From Arion vulgaris (taxonomy: Eukaryota; Mollusca; Gastropoda; Stylommatophora; Arionidae), in assembly GCA_020796225.1 (NCBI GenBank), contig CM036756.1:60540644-60604643 (forward strand): a stretch of DNA of 64,000 nt, read 5' to 3'. Of the stretch, positions 1 through 9,546 are shown one piece after another. Below the pieces are notes generated by a model. The model saw nothing but the letters and a program-made list of their open reading frames with translations, was not told the origin of the DNA and did not search any database. Position numbers and translations under genes: made by a program. The first letter of the stretch is position 1, and each line of letters begins with the position of its first letter.

Positions 1-214
1 TTTTATCACTCTTTGTGATATGTTTGATCTTTGCCAAGAACGTGTATACGTTGCACATTGGTTTGGTAGGCCCCTAAACGCATAGAACTTCTACACGTTT
101 AGGACATATGCATCCGATTTCATCCTTCCTCCTTAGTCGCCTCTTACGATATGTGTGGCAGGTAACAGTGGTTCTATTCTTTACACCTCAAATTTGGGCC
201 CCGGCAACCACTCG
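1..214 (-). mobile_element. SINE-A copy, cut by the window edge
   Basis: Reverse-strand copy of SINE family A, which recurs at 986, 28735, 31476 and 49900. From left to right it shows the complement of the 3' part, the GGCGACTAAGG-type core and the 5' head beginning CGCCCGAGTGG. The tail lies outside the window. An open frame here that looks like a signal peptide is only SINE sequence. Confidence 0.85.
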
Positions 215-975
215 CGCGAAATGCTTACTAACTTTTACCATTTTTCAGTTAGTCGGGTCGTGGCCTGAGATAACATACGACCGGCGGGCTCAGGTAAAAT
301 ACTAGGAAATAAGACCACACAACTGTCACGTGATACTTCTTGCATTTCAGTATTGTTGTATATGGATTCATTCATATTAAAAACAACATAACATGCTAAA
401 TCAAGGTTATATTATGTTACAAATTCAGTTTAAAACTAAGGAATATCAGTATTATTTACATGCTAAATCAAGGTTATATTATGTTACAAATTAAGTTTAA
501 CGCTAAGGAATATCAATATTATTAACATTTTTCTGCAATAAATAACTATGGACTTGTAAAATTCAGTAAAAATTACAAAAAAAAAAGCTTAAAGTCTTCT
601 ACCAAACACATACAAAAGCCAGCCCCCATTAGGCAGGAATTATCAATTTTCCGTTTGAGCTAGTCGGCCTTATGTTGCCGAGGACACAGTCGGGCTTGGA
701 AAACCAGTCAACATTGGTTTAAGTTAGGGCGAGTTTAGAAAATAAATCACGTTATGTCATCATTGGTTTCACTAAGAACGAATGTGTGTAACAACTTATT
801 ATTTTGTGTTAGTTCTAGAATCAAATATATCCAGATGGCTTCACGAGGGAGCTATCCTAGTACATTTGGCACGAAAGACGCATCAAGGTTCTAAACGCAC
901 TAAACCTCTATGCCACTGAGACCGATGAACGTATATATAGTTCACACGATATATACAAATCTGCTTTCTGCATTT
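215..975. other. AT-rich unassigned sequence with a 67-bp tandem duplication
   Basis: No gene seen. A unit of about 67 bp starting at 392 is repeated once from 459 (both contain CATGCTAAATCAAGG). The rest is AT-rich and matches none of the repeat families recognised elsewhere in the window. Confidence 0.6.
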
Positions 976-985
976 GGATACAACA

Positions 986-1240
986 CGCCCGAGTGGTTAC
1001 CGGGGCCCAAATTTGGGATGTAAAGAATAGAACCACTGTTACCTGCCATGCATGTCGTAAGAGGCGACTAAGGATGTTTGGCTGAAATCGAATGCACGTG
1101 TCCTAAACGTGTAGAAGTCTTATGCGTTTAGGGCCTACCAAACCAATGTGCAACGTGTACACGTTCTTGGCAAAGATCAAACATATCACAAAGAGTGATT
1201 AAAATTGGTCGTAAAGAACGAACGCAAAGAAGAAGAAGAA
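986..1240 (+). mobile_element. SINE-A, complete copy with target-site duplication
   Basis: Full-length family A SINE: 5' head CGCCCGAGTGGTTACCGGGG, core GTCGTAAGAGGCGACTAAGG, 3' region with ATCACAAAGAGTGATTAAAA, and a (GAA)n tail. It is flanked by a perfect 10-bp direct repeat GGATACAACA at 976-985 and 1241-1250, which shows retroposition and defines both ends. Confidence 0.92.
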
Positions 1241-1250
1241 GGATACAACA

Positions 1251-1780
1251 AAACTACGTGGAACTTCCCTCAGTAACAATTTTCGTCCATTCTATTATAT
1301 TGATGGATGGGATAGAAGTAGGACACAGGTATTATTAAAACTTAAAAGTGAAACCATCGTGAAAGAATATGAGCAGGTGTGAATTAGTTAGGCTTAGAAA
1401 TATTTCCGGTCTTTGTTAACTTTCAATAGGTAGTTTTTTTTAACATGTCTTTTTAAATAATATTTTCCCATTTTTTTTTTTTACAAAGAGATGGAATGTG
1501 ATCCCAGGCTACAAGTGGTAAGGAAGCGGGGGCGACATCCATAGCCATCAACAGTCTAAGGACTAGAATGATGCTGTTATTGTGTCTTAAAATTCTCTAC
1601 AATGTCATTGTTAGCAGGAACAAGAAGATGATCAAGCGCGAAGAAACGCCAGAAAAAGTTGTATTGCTGCGTTACCCGTTAGTGTTAGTATTCTGAAGAT
1701 GGATGTCGATATTGGTACATCCCGAAAAGAACGATATATCAAATATGCAAAGATTGATTAATAAATATCCAACTGACGTG
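1251..1780. other. unassigned intergenic sequence
   Basis: No coding exon and no recognised repeat family. Short poly-T runs occur near 1434 and 1472. Probably decayed mobile-element sequence. Confidence 0.4.
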
Positions 1781-2018
1781 CGCCCGTGTGGTGCCGGGAC
1801 CCGCAAAGGAAGCAAAGAATAGTACCACTGCGACCTACAAGGCATGTCGTAGGGAAGCTACCCTAGTAAATAAAAAGCATTGAAGAAAACGGATGTGCTG
1901 GCCTACTTGTATTTGCATAATTGTCACAACGTACAATCGTTCGTAGGCTCAGATCACATACAAATCACATAGAGTGGTTAACAAGTGGTCGATATGGAGC
2001 ATTCGAAGAAGAAGAATA
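1781..2018 (+). mobile_element. SINE-B copy
   Basis: Family B SINE: head CGCCCGTGTGGTGCCGGG, AAAGAATAGTACCACTGCGA, core GGCATGTCGT, a diagnostic CTAGTAAATAAAAAGC box, GTGGTCGATATGGAGC and a (GAA)n tail. This is the most abundant short element here (about 15 full or partial copies). Head, core and tail are related to SINE-A. Confidence 0.9.
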
Positions 2019-2369
2019 ACTATCATGCTGGGCCGTTGGAAGCTGCTGGATTTATTGAGGGGGAGATCGGAGCACCTATGGACGAGTCCGGAGTGATATG
2101 CCTCGTATAACTGAACTGATTGGTATTCAGAATACATCTATCTGTTCGTGGGTTAGCAAAGACTTGCAGAAAGTGATAACGTCAATGAACTTCTTGTTTT
2201 TAGCTTGTATTGCTCTTATCAAATTAATACAGCATTCCAGAAATTAGAGGCCATTATATGTAACAAGTCTACTGAGATCAGAAAGAGTTCATCGGTGCTA
2301 CATCGAGCCACTACTGACATACAGATGCGAGTCATGGTTTCGTTCTTGTGTCTGTGCTTACTTTCCATC
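2019..2369 (+). mobile_element. LINE fragments (RNase H end, then reverse-transcriptase piece)
   Basis: Positions 2020-2130 match the recurrent end of a LINE ORF2 in this window (the stretch encoding GAPMDxSGV-like residues in other copies). Positions 2215-2340 encode a piece of the LINE RT C-terminal region (AFQKLEAIICNKS and following residues), also seen at 16586-16903 and 58520. Both are short and broken. Confidence 0.7.
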
Positions 2370-2382
2370 GAAATCCTTGTTG

Positions 2383-2638
2383 TCTTCTTCTTTTCCGAAC
2401 GCTCCATATCGACCACTTGTTTACCACTCTGTGCGATTTGTATGTAATCTGAGCCTAAGAACCATTGTACGTTGTGCCAGTTATGCGCCTACAAGTAGGC
2501 CAGCACATCCGATTTCTGCGATTTTATTTACTAAGGTAGCTTCCTAGGTCCTACATCAGTCGCCTCTTACGACATGCCTTGTAGGTCGCAGTGGTACTAT
2601 TCTTTGCTTCCCTTGCGGTACCCGGTACCACACGGGTA
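2383..2638 (-). mobile_element. SINE-B copy with target-site duplication
   Basis: Reverse-strand family B SINE with a (TTC)n start on the + strand and the complement of the CGCCCGTGTGG head at its right end. Near-identical 13-mers GAAATCCTTGTTG (2370-2382) and GAAATCCGTGTTG (2639-2651) flank it and are read as the target duplication, so it inserted into the LINE RT fragment to its left. Confidence 0.88.
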
Positions 2639-2651
2639 GAAATCCGTGTTG

Positions 2652-3110
2652 TAAAGTGATCATTTATCATTGCTGCTACTTTTTTTTTTCATCTCCAGAA
2701 CATTGCAGTTGTCCAATGTTGAGCTTTTTCACTCTCTCCATTATTAGCTTATTCCTTTTGTAATACATTTAATATGTGGCATTTTCCGTCTTTATAGACA
2801 GTCAATTAACAAGTCTGTTACTGTGAGAACTTCAGAGTTTGCGCTTGTCTCTTTTGCCTTTTAGCTTATTCTTAAGTCTCTTTTCAAAGGATTATGTACA
2901 ACAAATTTAAAATTGGCACAACTAGCTTGTGCCACTGCGAGAAGCCGGATATGACGGCAGAGCACCTACTGCAAGACTGCAAACTCCTAGCAGGCATGAG
3001 AAACGAAACCTGGCCGGAAAATACCGATCTAAATGAGAAGCTGTACGGAGGACGGAGCCCTAAACACAACAGTAGAATTTATGGTAAAATATGGTTCATC
3101 AGTCTATGAG
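2652..3110 (+). mobile_element. LINE 3' end with CCHC-like motif
   Basis: From 2894 an open stretch encodes KFKIGTTSLCHCEKPDMTAEH followed by LLQDC. This C-x-C...H-x4-C arrangement closes the ORF2 of one LINE family here; homologous ends lie at 37830-38010 and 54689-54892. Sequence from 2652 to 2880 is unassigned. It is a fragment, not a host gene. Confidence 0.75.
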
Positions 3111-3252
3111 GTGATCGCGAGATAGATAGAGAGAAACGATTCTGTACATTGCGTGATGTTGTTTTCCACATAACTCAGGTATCAGCTACTTTTTCCCATT
3201 TGTTGGGACTGATAGAAAAGTTCTTAGTTGAGACATCCTTAATCTTATAACT

Positions 3253-3457
3253 GCGCGCCTGCCCGGCGTGTTCGTAGCGCGTTAGACTACGGGTGACTAG
3301 CCCTCTGTGAGTGCGGGTTCAATTCCGCGGGCTGACAGAAAAGCCACAGGTTCTCAAGATTTACGGTGTTCGTGGCACCGAACCGAAGGGTTACGATGTC
3401 CATGTCACCGAGCCGAAGAGCTGAAAGCTCAAGTGCTTCTGAATCGAAAAAAAAATG
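3253..3457 (+). mobile_element. SINE-C, tRNA-derived
   Basis: The head resembles a tRNA promoter, with a B-box-like GGGTTCAATTCC near 3316. The body contains GTTCGTGGCACCGAACCGAA and an A9 tail. A second copy is at 61381-61581 on the same strand. It ends about 100 bases before the first recognised dae4 exon. Confidence 0.85.
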
Positions 3458-3558
3458 TTATAACTTGTAATTCATTTACAAATTAGAATTTTAATAAACT
3501 GGCCCCAACAGCATTAAAAGTTACAAAAATGTTTAACATTACTTTTCTTCGTCTCCAG

Positions 3559-3903
3559 ATTCCATCTTTTGCTAAATTGAAATCAAACTACCCAGGATAC
3601 GCCCACTTCGGAGGGGCGTTCAATAATCATGACCTCATTAGCGCGATTGGGTGCAACACAAGCATGTTACTTCATGACACAAGTGCGCTTCGTCTCTCAG
3701 TGACTCTCAATAAAATTGGTGGAGTGCACTCATTGGGCAAAGAATTGATACGATTGTCCAAATATGGTCGAGATAGTGTCACTGGATTGGATGGACTTCA
3801 GTATATTTACCATCCAATAGCTTACGGTCCATATCTTGCAGATAAATATGGGTACCCCAATGTGTCCAAGCTGCATGATTTAGATCCAGTGGATACGAAG
3901 AAG
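3559..3903 (+). CDS. dae4: dae4 exon a (N-terminal half of the amidase domain)
   Basis: The acceptor is TTCTTCGTCTCCAG at 3545-3558 and the donor is AAG|GTAAGA after 3903. It encodes 115 codons, phase 0 at both ends. The first residues (IPSFAKLKSNYP) correspond to the very start of bacterial Tae4 proteins, so the missing upstream exon should carry little beyond a start codon and signal peptide. Codon AGT at 3682-3684 gives Ser where the family has its nucleophilic Cys. An in-frame ATG at 3529 lies before the acceptor and is not taken as the start. Confidence 0.93.
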
Positions 3904-6900
3904 GTAAGAGAAACATGTACTATGCAATTTAAAAAATAATATTCAGAATTGTGAAGATCAAACTAATGCTTAAGGATGAACGATATTACGTCTTAGTGAT
4001 GCAAGAATGAATGGAGCTGTGTCATACCAATGCAAGAATTAATTGAGCTGTGTCATATCAATGCAAGAATGAATGAAGCTGTGTCACACCAATGCAAGAA
4101 TGAATGAAACTATGTCATATCAATGCAAGAATGAATGAAACTGTGTCATACCAATGCAAGAATGAATGAAGCTGTGTCATACCAATGCAAGAATGAATGA
4201 AACTATGTCATATCAATGCAAGAATGAATGAAGCTGTGTCATACCAATGCAAGAATGAATGAAGCTGTGTCATACCAATGCAAGAATGAATGAAACTATG
4301 CCATACCAATGCAAGAATGAATGAAACTATGCCATACCAATGCACAAATGAATGGAACTATGTCATACCAATGCAAGAATGAATGGAACTATGTCATACC
4401 AATGCAAGAGTGAATGAAACTATGCCATACCAATGCAAGAATGAATGAAACTATGCCATACCAATGCAAGAATGAATGAAGCTGTGTCATACCAATGCAA
4501 GAATGAATGAAGCTGTGTCATACCAATGCAAGAATGAATGGAACTATGTTTTACTGATGCAAGAATGAATGGAGCAATGTCTTACTAAACGTACTACTTG
4601 GGAAACTACTCTGGCTGGAGTCACAAAACTACACTCATGCGGGCATTCTGCGTGATACATTGAGTATGATCCGAAAGGTGGAGGCTGGTTCTGTGCGCAG
4701 TCAATGGACTGAATCACTATAAGCGTCAACAATTCACAGAATAACATTCATCTTCATTCCGGGGTACATGGGTATCAATGGCAATGAGAAAGCAGACAAG
4801 CTGCTAGGCTCTGCCACCATATTCGAGGTCAGCCAATAGACAGAGTTGACATTCTGAAAGCTCTCACAGAGTGTGGCCGCAAAGAGGATTTTCATTTAAA
4901 CCAATCCACATCAACTGCTAGACTGCAAGAGTTTGGACTGAAGATTGGAGTGGCCAGAAAAGAACAGCACAACAGGTACGTGAGTAGGCTCATCAATCAA
5001 CATCGAACTGGTAAGGTTAGTTGCTGGACGCTGTTGGAGATATTGTGAAGGAGATCGGAGCACCCATGGACATGTCCGGAGTGCAATGAAGATATTCATT
5101 ACTGAAACTTACTATTCCTATTGAAGGATATGTCCACAATTATCTCTCTCCACTGATTTCCATTTTGTGGGAGAAAATGGTGTCGCAACGATTGATGCAC
5201 CGCAGTTCTATTCTGTGTTGGATACAGGGCTGTAGCTGTTGCTCTATATGGATTTCTACTCTGGTCTGTATTCTATATTAAGGGCATGCATACTTATGTA
5301 GTATATTAGATGTGAATGTCAAAAAGGGTGGAGACTCATAGACAGAGCAAAAGAATACAGTCCAGTCTATGAGTCTTCACCCTTTCTGGCATTCACTTCT
5401 ACTATACTTCATAAGTATACTTACCATTCGACATCTGTTCGGGGAAACTGAGCACCTATGGATCTGCCCAGAGTGCTATGACGTCAGTTCAGTATCCACT
5501 AACCAAAACCAATACTTCATAAGACGTTATTCATTGGTCAACTTCTCACTTTCCATGTGGGTTTCGATCAAGAGCATATCTCCATTGCAGACTCATGCAG
5601 ATACACTGGGGTTAAGAATTATATTGACCTAAAGTGAACTGCTCAGAACATGATCTAGAAGAGAGAGATATGATCAGATAACTTTATCACTAGCTTTTAT
5701 AGTTGCCTTACATCATCAATGCTCGTATAGGGAGTGTGGTTACTACATTAGACAAACTATCAGAGCGAGCGTGGGACAACACAAAGCTAACATTGTAGAC
5801 GAAGATTCAAATATATCGAGCCTGCGTAATTAGTTCTTTACTATATTGCTCAGAAACATGAACAGCCTACTCAAGACACGAGAGGAGACTTAACATCTTT
5901 CACCTTTGATGTCTCCGCGAGATTATGAACATCAGGTGGTACGACAAGATAACCAACTCTAAAGTACTGCAACATGCAAACTTGCTTTCCATCGTGTGTA
6001 TGCTCAGCAGTGGACAACTAAGATGATTAGGGCATGTGAGAAGAATGGAAACTTATCGCATACCAAAACAAATGTTGTTCTGTAAACTTTCGGAGGGAAA
6101 AATGCAGCAGGGCAGACCACTGCTCAGATATAAAGATGTCTGCAAAGCCTCAATGAAAAGCTTTTCTATAGGTCCCAGCACCTGGGAAAAACTAGCTGAT
6201 GACAGAGTTGTGTGGAAAGCGATATTACGCAATGGTGCAGTTTTTTGAGAAGAGACTTATGTATGAGCTGAAAGACAAGAGAGAAAAGTAAAAACTCAGA
6301 AGTTGTCACAGTAAAACACTTGCCAATTGACCGTCTGTAAAGACGAAGAAAGCAATACACAAACAACATGATGACATTCAGCAGTTTGAAATTGTGAGTG
6401 AGTTGAGAAGCAATATGTGGCCACACTCAGTCGAGTGGAAAACTAAGCTTCGGGAAACCTGACAGACCTGAAGCTGACTGCCTTGTTTGTGGTCCACATT
6501 AAACTAAGTGCATGACCAGAGATCACTGAAGAAGAATTATCTAACATAATGTTGATGAGGTTGTACACTGAATGAAAAGACATGATTGGACAACTTTGTC
6601 CTTGAGCTGTCCTAATTTGTCCATTGATGATCTAACTTTGAAGCTTAGTTTGATGTTTCTAGCAATACATGTTGTGTATGCAGCTTACATGATCTTTCTT
6701 CTCTTCAGAACTTCTGGGGCAAACAAGGACTTCTGAGAGTGATTACCTATACAAAGAAGAAGAACATGCCCAGAGGTCATGTGGCACTGTGGGACTGCAA
6801 CCATTTTCACCAAGCCCGAGATTGGATAGCAGGACATAGTCTCATTACAGCCGAGTTCTGGCAATCTTCAGGTATGTACTCTGGAGTTGTGACAATCTCC

Positions 6901-7578
6901 ATGTAAACAGTTTGATCACAGTCAAGTTCTCGTAGTATCTAGGTATCTAGTATCATCATAGTCGAGTTCTGGTAGTACACAGATAAGTAGTCTTGCCATG
7001 AGTTCTGGTAGTACACAGATAAATAGTCTCTCATAGTTGAGTTATGGTAGTACACAGATAAATAGTCTCTCATAGTTGAGTTATGGTAGTACACAGATAA
7101 GTAGTCTTGCCATAGTCGAGTTCATGGTAGTACACAGGTAACTAGTCTCTCATAGTCGAGTTCTGGTAGTACACAGATAACTAGTCTCTCATAGTCGAGT
7201 TATGGTAGTACACAGATAAGTAGACTGTCAGGGGCATAAAGAAACATCCTAACCTGAACAGCTTCGTGGCAACTGCACTAGCCATGTGGCCATTAAATTC
7301 CACAAGCACATGTCCCCCGGTCCTACACCGCTCTAAAAATCGGTATTACTGGCATTAACAACAGTAATAATAACTAATGATTTATGACTTTTATCTCAAC
7401 AGATTCCGACTGCAGTCATATACCAGACACACAGAACCCTCCAACCTCACCGGACGTGAATGAGATACTGGCAAAATTAAGACCTGATGCAAGACCCATC
7501 AAACTCCGACATCGACACTGGGAGAAGCATTTCATTGAGAAATACTATCAGCTGCACAAGTCGACTTTTAAACGCTAA
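3559..7578 (+). CDS. dae4: dae4-like gene: domesticated type VI secretion amidase effector (Tae4 family), 5' end missing
   Basis: Three exons (3559-3903, 6709-6871, 7403-7578) splice in frame (phase 0, then phase 1) to give 227 codons and a stop. The product belongs to the Tae4 family. In bacteria Tae4 is a papain-like Cys-His amidase delivered by type VI secretion that cuts the D-Glu/mDAP bond of peptidoglycan; animal dae genes are horizontally acquired relatives linked to antibacterial defence. Visible hallmarks are an N-terminal SFAKLKSNYPGY segment, the TSALRLSVTLN helix matching the family's catalytic Cys-containing motif, GKQGLLRV and the GHVALWD histidine motif. Two oddities: the catalytic Cys position is Ser, and no start or signal peptide is present, so an upstream exon entering in phase 0 is expected. 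The last 58 residues extend beyond the domain and are Pro- and basic-rich. Family identity is strong; activity is doubtful. Confidence 0.92.
3990..4575 (+). repeat. 31-bp minisatellite in dae4 intron 1
   Basis: About 18 head-to-tail units of 31 bp around TGTCATACCAATGCAAGAAT plus GAATGAAGC. Variants differ at one or two positions (CTGTGTC, CTATGTC, CTATGCC). The array starts about 90 bases after the exon a donor. Confidence 0.93.
4576..5130 (+). mobile_element. LINE RNase H domain remnant
   Basis: Broken frames encode a RNase H-like LINE segment (DTLSMIRKVEAGSVRSQW, then a degraded ADKLxGSATI-type stretch and the [10 protein letters not shown] end). Close relatives on the other strand are at 42111-42455 and 56430-56940. 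Multiple frameshifts; non-functional. It lies inside dae4 intron 1. Confidence 0.75.
5131..5740. repeat. LINE debris with an imperfect palindrome
   Basis: Positions 5290-5343 and 5365-5420 form an imperfect inverted repeat of about 54 bases with a 21-base loop (arm text GTCAAAAAGGGTGGAGACTC against its complement). Positions 5440-5500 carry another LINE ORF2 end (GETEHLWICPECYDV). This fills the middle of dae4 intron 1. Confidence 0.6.
5741..6540 (+). mobile_element. LINE reverse-transcriptase C-terminal remnant
   Basis: Broken frames give the post-RT region of a LINE: YCSETWTAYSRHERRLN, LRWLGHVRRME and [19 protein letters not shown], then WEKLADDRVVWK. This LGHVRRM...GRP...YKDVCK pattern is typical of ORF2 C-termini in invertebrate non-LTR elements. 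Positions 6420-6540 resemble the LINE end at 37950-38060. Confidence 0.82.
6709..6871 (+). CDS. dae4: dae4 exon b (catalytic histidine half)
   Basis: The acceptor is TTTCTTCTCTTCAG (6695-6708) and the donor is TCAG|GTATGT after 6871. It has 163 bases, phase 0 in and phase 1 out. It encodes NFWGKQGLLRVITY and then GHVALWDC; His codon CAT is at 6778-6780. This corresponds to the F-x-G-K-x-G-I and GHxxLW signatures of Tae4. It joins exon a without any frame correction. Confidence 0.93.
6935..7225 (+). repeat. 39-bp minisatellite in dae4 intron 2, similar to the exon b/donor boundary
   Basis: About seven units containing CATAGTCGAGTTCTGGTAGT then ACACAGATAAGTAGTCTCT. The unit resembles the end of exon b and its donor (CAGCCGAGTTCTGGCAATCT followed by TCAGGTATGTAC), which suggests that boundary was tandemly duplicated. 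Confidence 0.85.
7226..7335 (+). mobile_element. SINE-G fragment (3' half)
   Basis: Contains CCTGAACAGCTTCGTGGCAA and CCATGTGGCCATTAAATTCC, the complement of sequence in the SINE-G copies at 33640 and 62500. Truncated. Confidence 0.7.
7403..7578 (+). CDS. dae4: dae4 exon c (C-terminal extension and stop)
   Basis: The acceptor is TTTTATCTCAACAG (7389-7402). The two bases AT complete a GAT codon with the G left by exon b. It encodes 58 residues, starting SDCSHIPDTQNPPTSPD after that Asp, with a basic C-terminus ending STFKR, and a TAA stop at 7576-7578. This extension lies outside the recognised amidase motifs; its role is unknown. No canonical AATAAA was noticed directly after the stop. Confidence 0.88.
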
Positions 7579-7735
7579 AACAGAAGTGTCGGATGGGTGA
7601 GACCATGAAAGACATGCAGCCAAACTGAAGATCAGTATCTAGTTCTACAAAGATCAAGGTTATAACAAGAACTTTCACTTGTGTTCACTTTATGAGATAA
7701 ATATATGCTTTCAAAGGAGAGTGAACAATCAAGAA

Positions 7736-8700
7736 GAAGCAGAAGTGTTTTTATAAATACTAGACCTGAGAGAGTGTTTAGGAGTACTAGAACTGTGGAA
7801 GTGTTTTATGAGTACTAGAACTGTGGAAGTGTTTTATGATTACTAGAACTGTGGAAGTGTTTTATGATTACTAGAACTGTGGAAGTGTTTTATGAGTTCT
7901 AGAAATGTGGAAGTGTTTTATGATTACTAGAACTGTGGAAGTGTTTTATGAGTTCTAGAAATGTGGAAGTGTTTTATGATTACTAGAACTGTGGAAGTGT
8001 TTTATGATTACTAGAACTGTGGAAGTGTTTTATGAGTTCTAGAACTGTGGAAATGTTTTATGATTACTAGAACAGTGGAAGTGTTTTATGAGTTCTAGAA
8101 CTGTGGAAGTGTTTTATGATTACTAGAACTGTGGAAGTGTTTTATGATTACTAGAACTGTGGAAATGTTTTATGTTTACTAGAACTGTGGAAGTGTTTTA
8201 TGATTACTAGAACTGTGGAAATGTTTTATGATTACTAGAACTGTGGAAATGTTTTATGATTACTAGAACTGTGGAAATGTTTTATGATTACTAGAACTGT
8301 GGAAATGTTTTATGATTACTAGAACTGTGGAAATGTTTTATGATTACTAGAACTGTGAAAGTGTTTTATGATTACTAGAACTGTGGAAGTTTTTTATAAG
8401 TACTAGTACTGGGACAGTCTTTTATGATACAATAACTGTGAAGTTGTTTTACGAATGCAATAACTGTGTAAGTATTTTATGAGTATTAGTACTGTAGAAA
8501 TGTTTTATGATTAGCAGAACTGTGGAAGTGTTTTATGAGTACCAGAACAGTAAAGTGTTTTATGAGTATACTAGAACTATGAAGTGATTTATGAGTAGTA
8601 GAACTTGAAAAGTGTTTTATAATTACCAAAACTGGGCAAGCGTTTCCAATGCATTATAACTGGTAAAGTGTTATATATGTACTATAACTGGGAACACACT
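7736..8700 (+). repeat. 28-bp minisatellite downstream of dae4
   Basis: Roughly 33 units of 28 bp (AAGTGTTTTATGATTACTAG plus AACTGTGG), cleanest at 7800-8390 and increasingly diverged to 8700. It starts about 160 bases after the dae4 stop, so it may be in the 3' UTR or just beyond. Confidence 0.93.
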
Positions 8701-8767
8701 TCCTAAATTAGGGTCAAAATTAGTGTTCATCTACTAGTCTTACAGAAAATTTCTGGGATGCTTTGAA

Positions 8768-9064
8768 TTTACTAGGGTAACTTTCCTAGGCCCCTACCTC
8801 AGTCGCCTCTTCTTCTTCAAATGCTCCATATCAACCATTTGCTAAGCAGTCTGTGTGATTTGTATGTGATCTGAGCCTAAGAACGATTGTATGTTGTGCC
8901 AGTTATACACCTACAAGTAGGCCAGCACATTCGATTTCTGCGATTCTCTTTATTTACTAAGGTAGCTTCCTAGGTCCTACATCAGTCACCTCTTACGACA
9001 TGCCTTGTAGGTCGCAGTGGTACTACTCTTTGCTCCCCTTGCAAGCCCCGACAACACATGGGCG
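8768..9064 (-). mobile_element. SINE-B, one full copy abutting a partial copy
   Basis: Positions 8807-9064 are a complete reverse-strand SINE-B. Positions 8768-8806 are the CTAGGGTA...GTCGCCTCTT part of another copy in the same orientation, so one SINE landed in, or recombined with, another. Confidence 0.85.
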
Positions 9065-9538
9065 AAGCAAAAGTTATTACTTCCTTGAAACTTTCAAGTG
9101 ACATTTGGAATATTGAATAACACTAAAATTGTTGAATTTTGTTGAAAATGTTGAATTTTATAAACAGTTGCCTTCCATATTTAAAATTATTGATATTCAA
9201 ATCATAAATATGATTGATAAGGATTAGTTCTAATCAATTTTTTTCTCATTTCCTTGAATTTATCTAAAATTTGATGTTGATGAATATTGCCTATGAATTG
9301 TCATAATTTCTCATATTTGTGAAGTTTTATCTGTTGAATTTGTCATATTTTGTATTAAATGCCCAAAGCACATGAAAAAAAAAGAATAAAAGTCATAGAA
9401 AATGAATGATTACTTGTTGTTTAATTGTGGAGTTCAATGAATGAAGAGAGTGTAAGAGTGGTGTGAAAGTAATGTAGTGTTTGATTTATATCTAATCTAT
9501 CTACATATCTATCTTTTCGTCCATCCATCTATCTATCC
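9065..9538. other. AT-rich low-complexity stretch
   Basis: Runs related to GTTGAATTTTGTTGAAA, TTTGTCATATTTTG and a CTATCTATC microsatellite near 9490-9542. No exon of either neighbouring gene was recognised. Confidence 0.6.
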
Positions 9539-9546
9539 ATCTAAAT

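Noticed and set aside
108..305. Hydrophobic open frame resembling a signal peptide, upstream of dae4
   Set aside because: It is the reverse strand of SINE-A plus flank; the same text recurs in other SINE-A copies.
2716..2760. Short hydrophobic ATG frame ending at a GTAATA donor, a candidate dae4 signal exon
   Set aside because: It ends in phase 2, whereas exon a must be entered in phase 0; entering exon a in phase 2 hits a stop at once.
3253..3340. tRNA gene
   Set aside because: There is a B-box-like motif but no plausible full cloverleaf; the sequence continues into a SINE body with an A tail and has a second copy at 61381.
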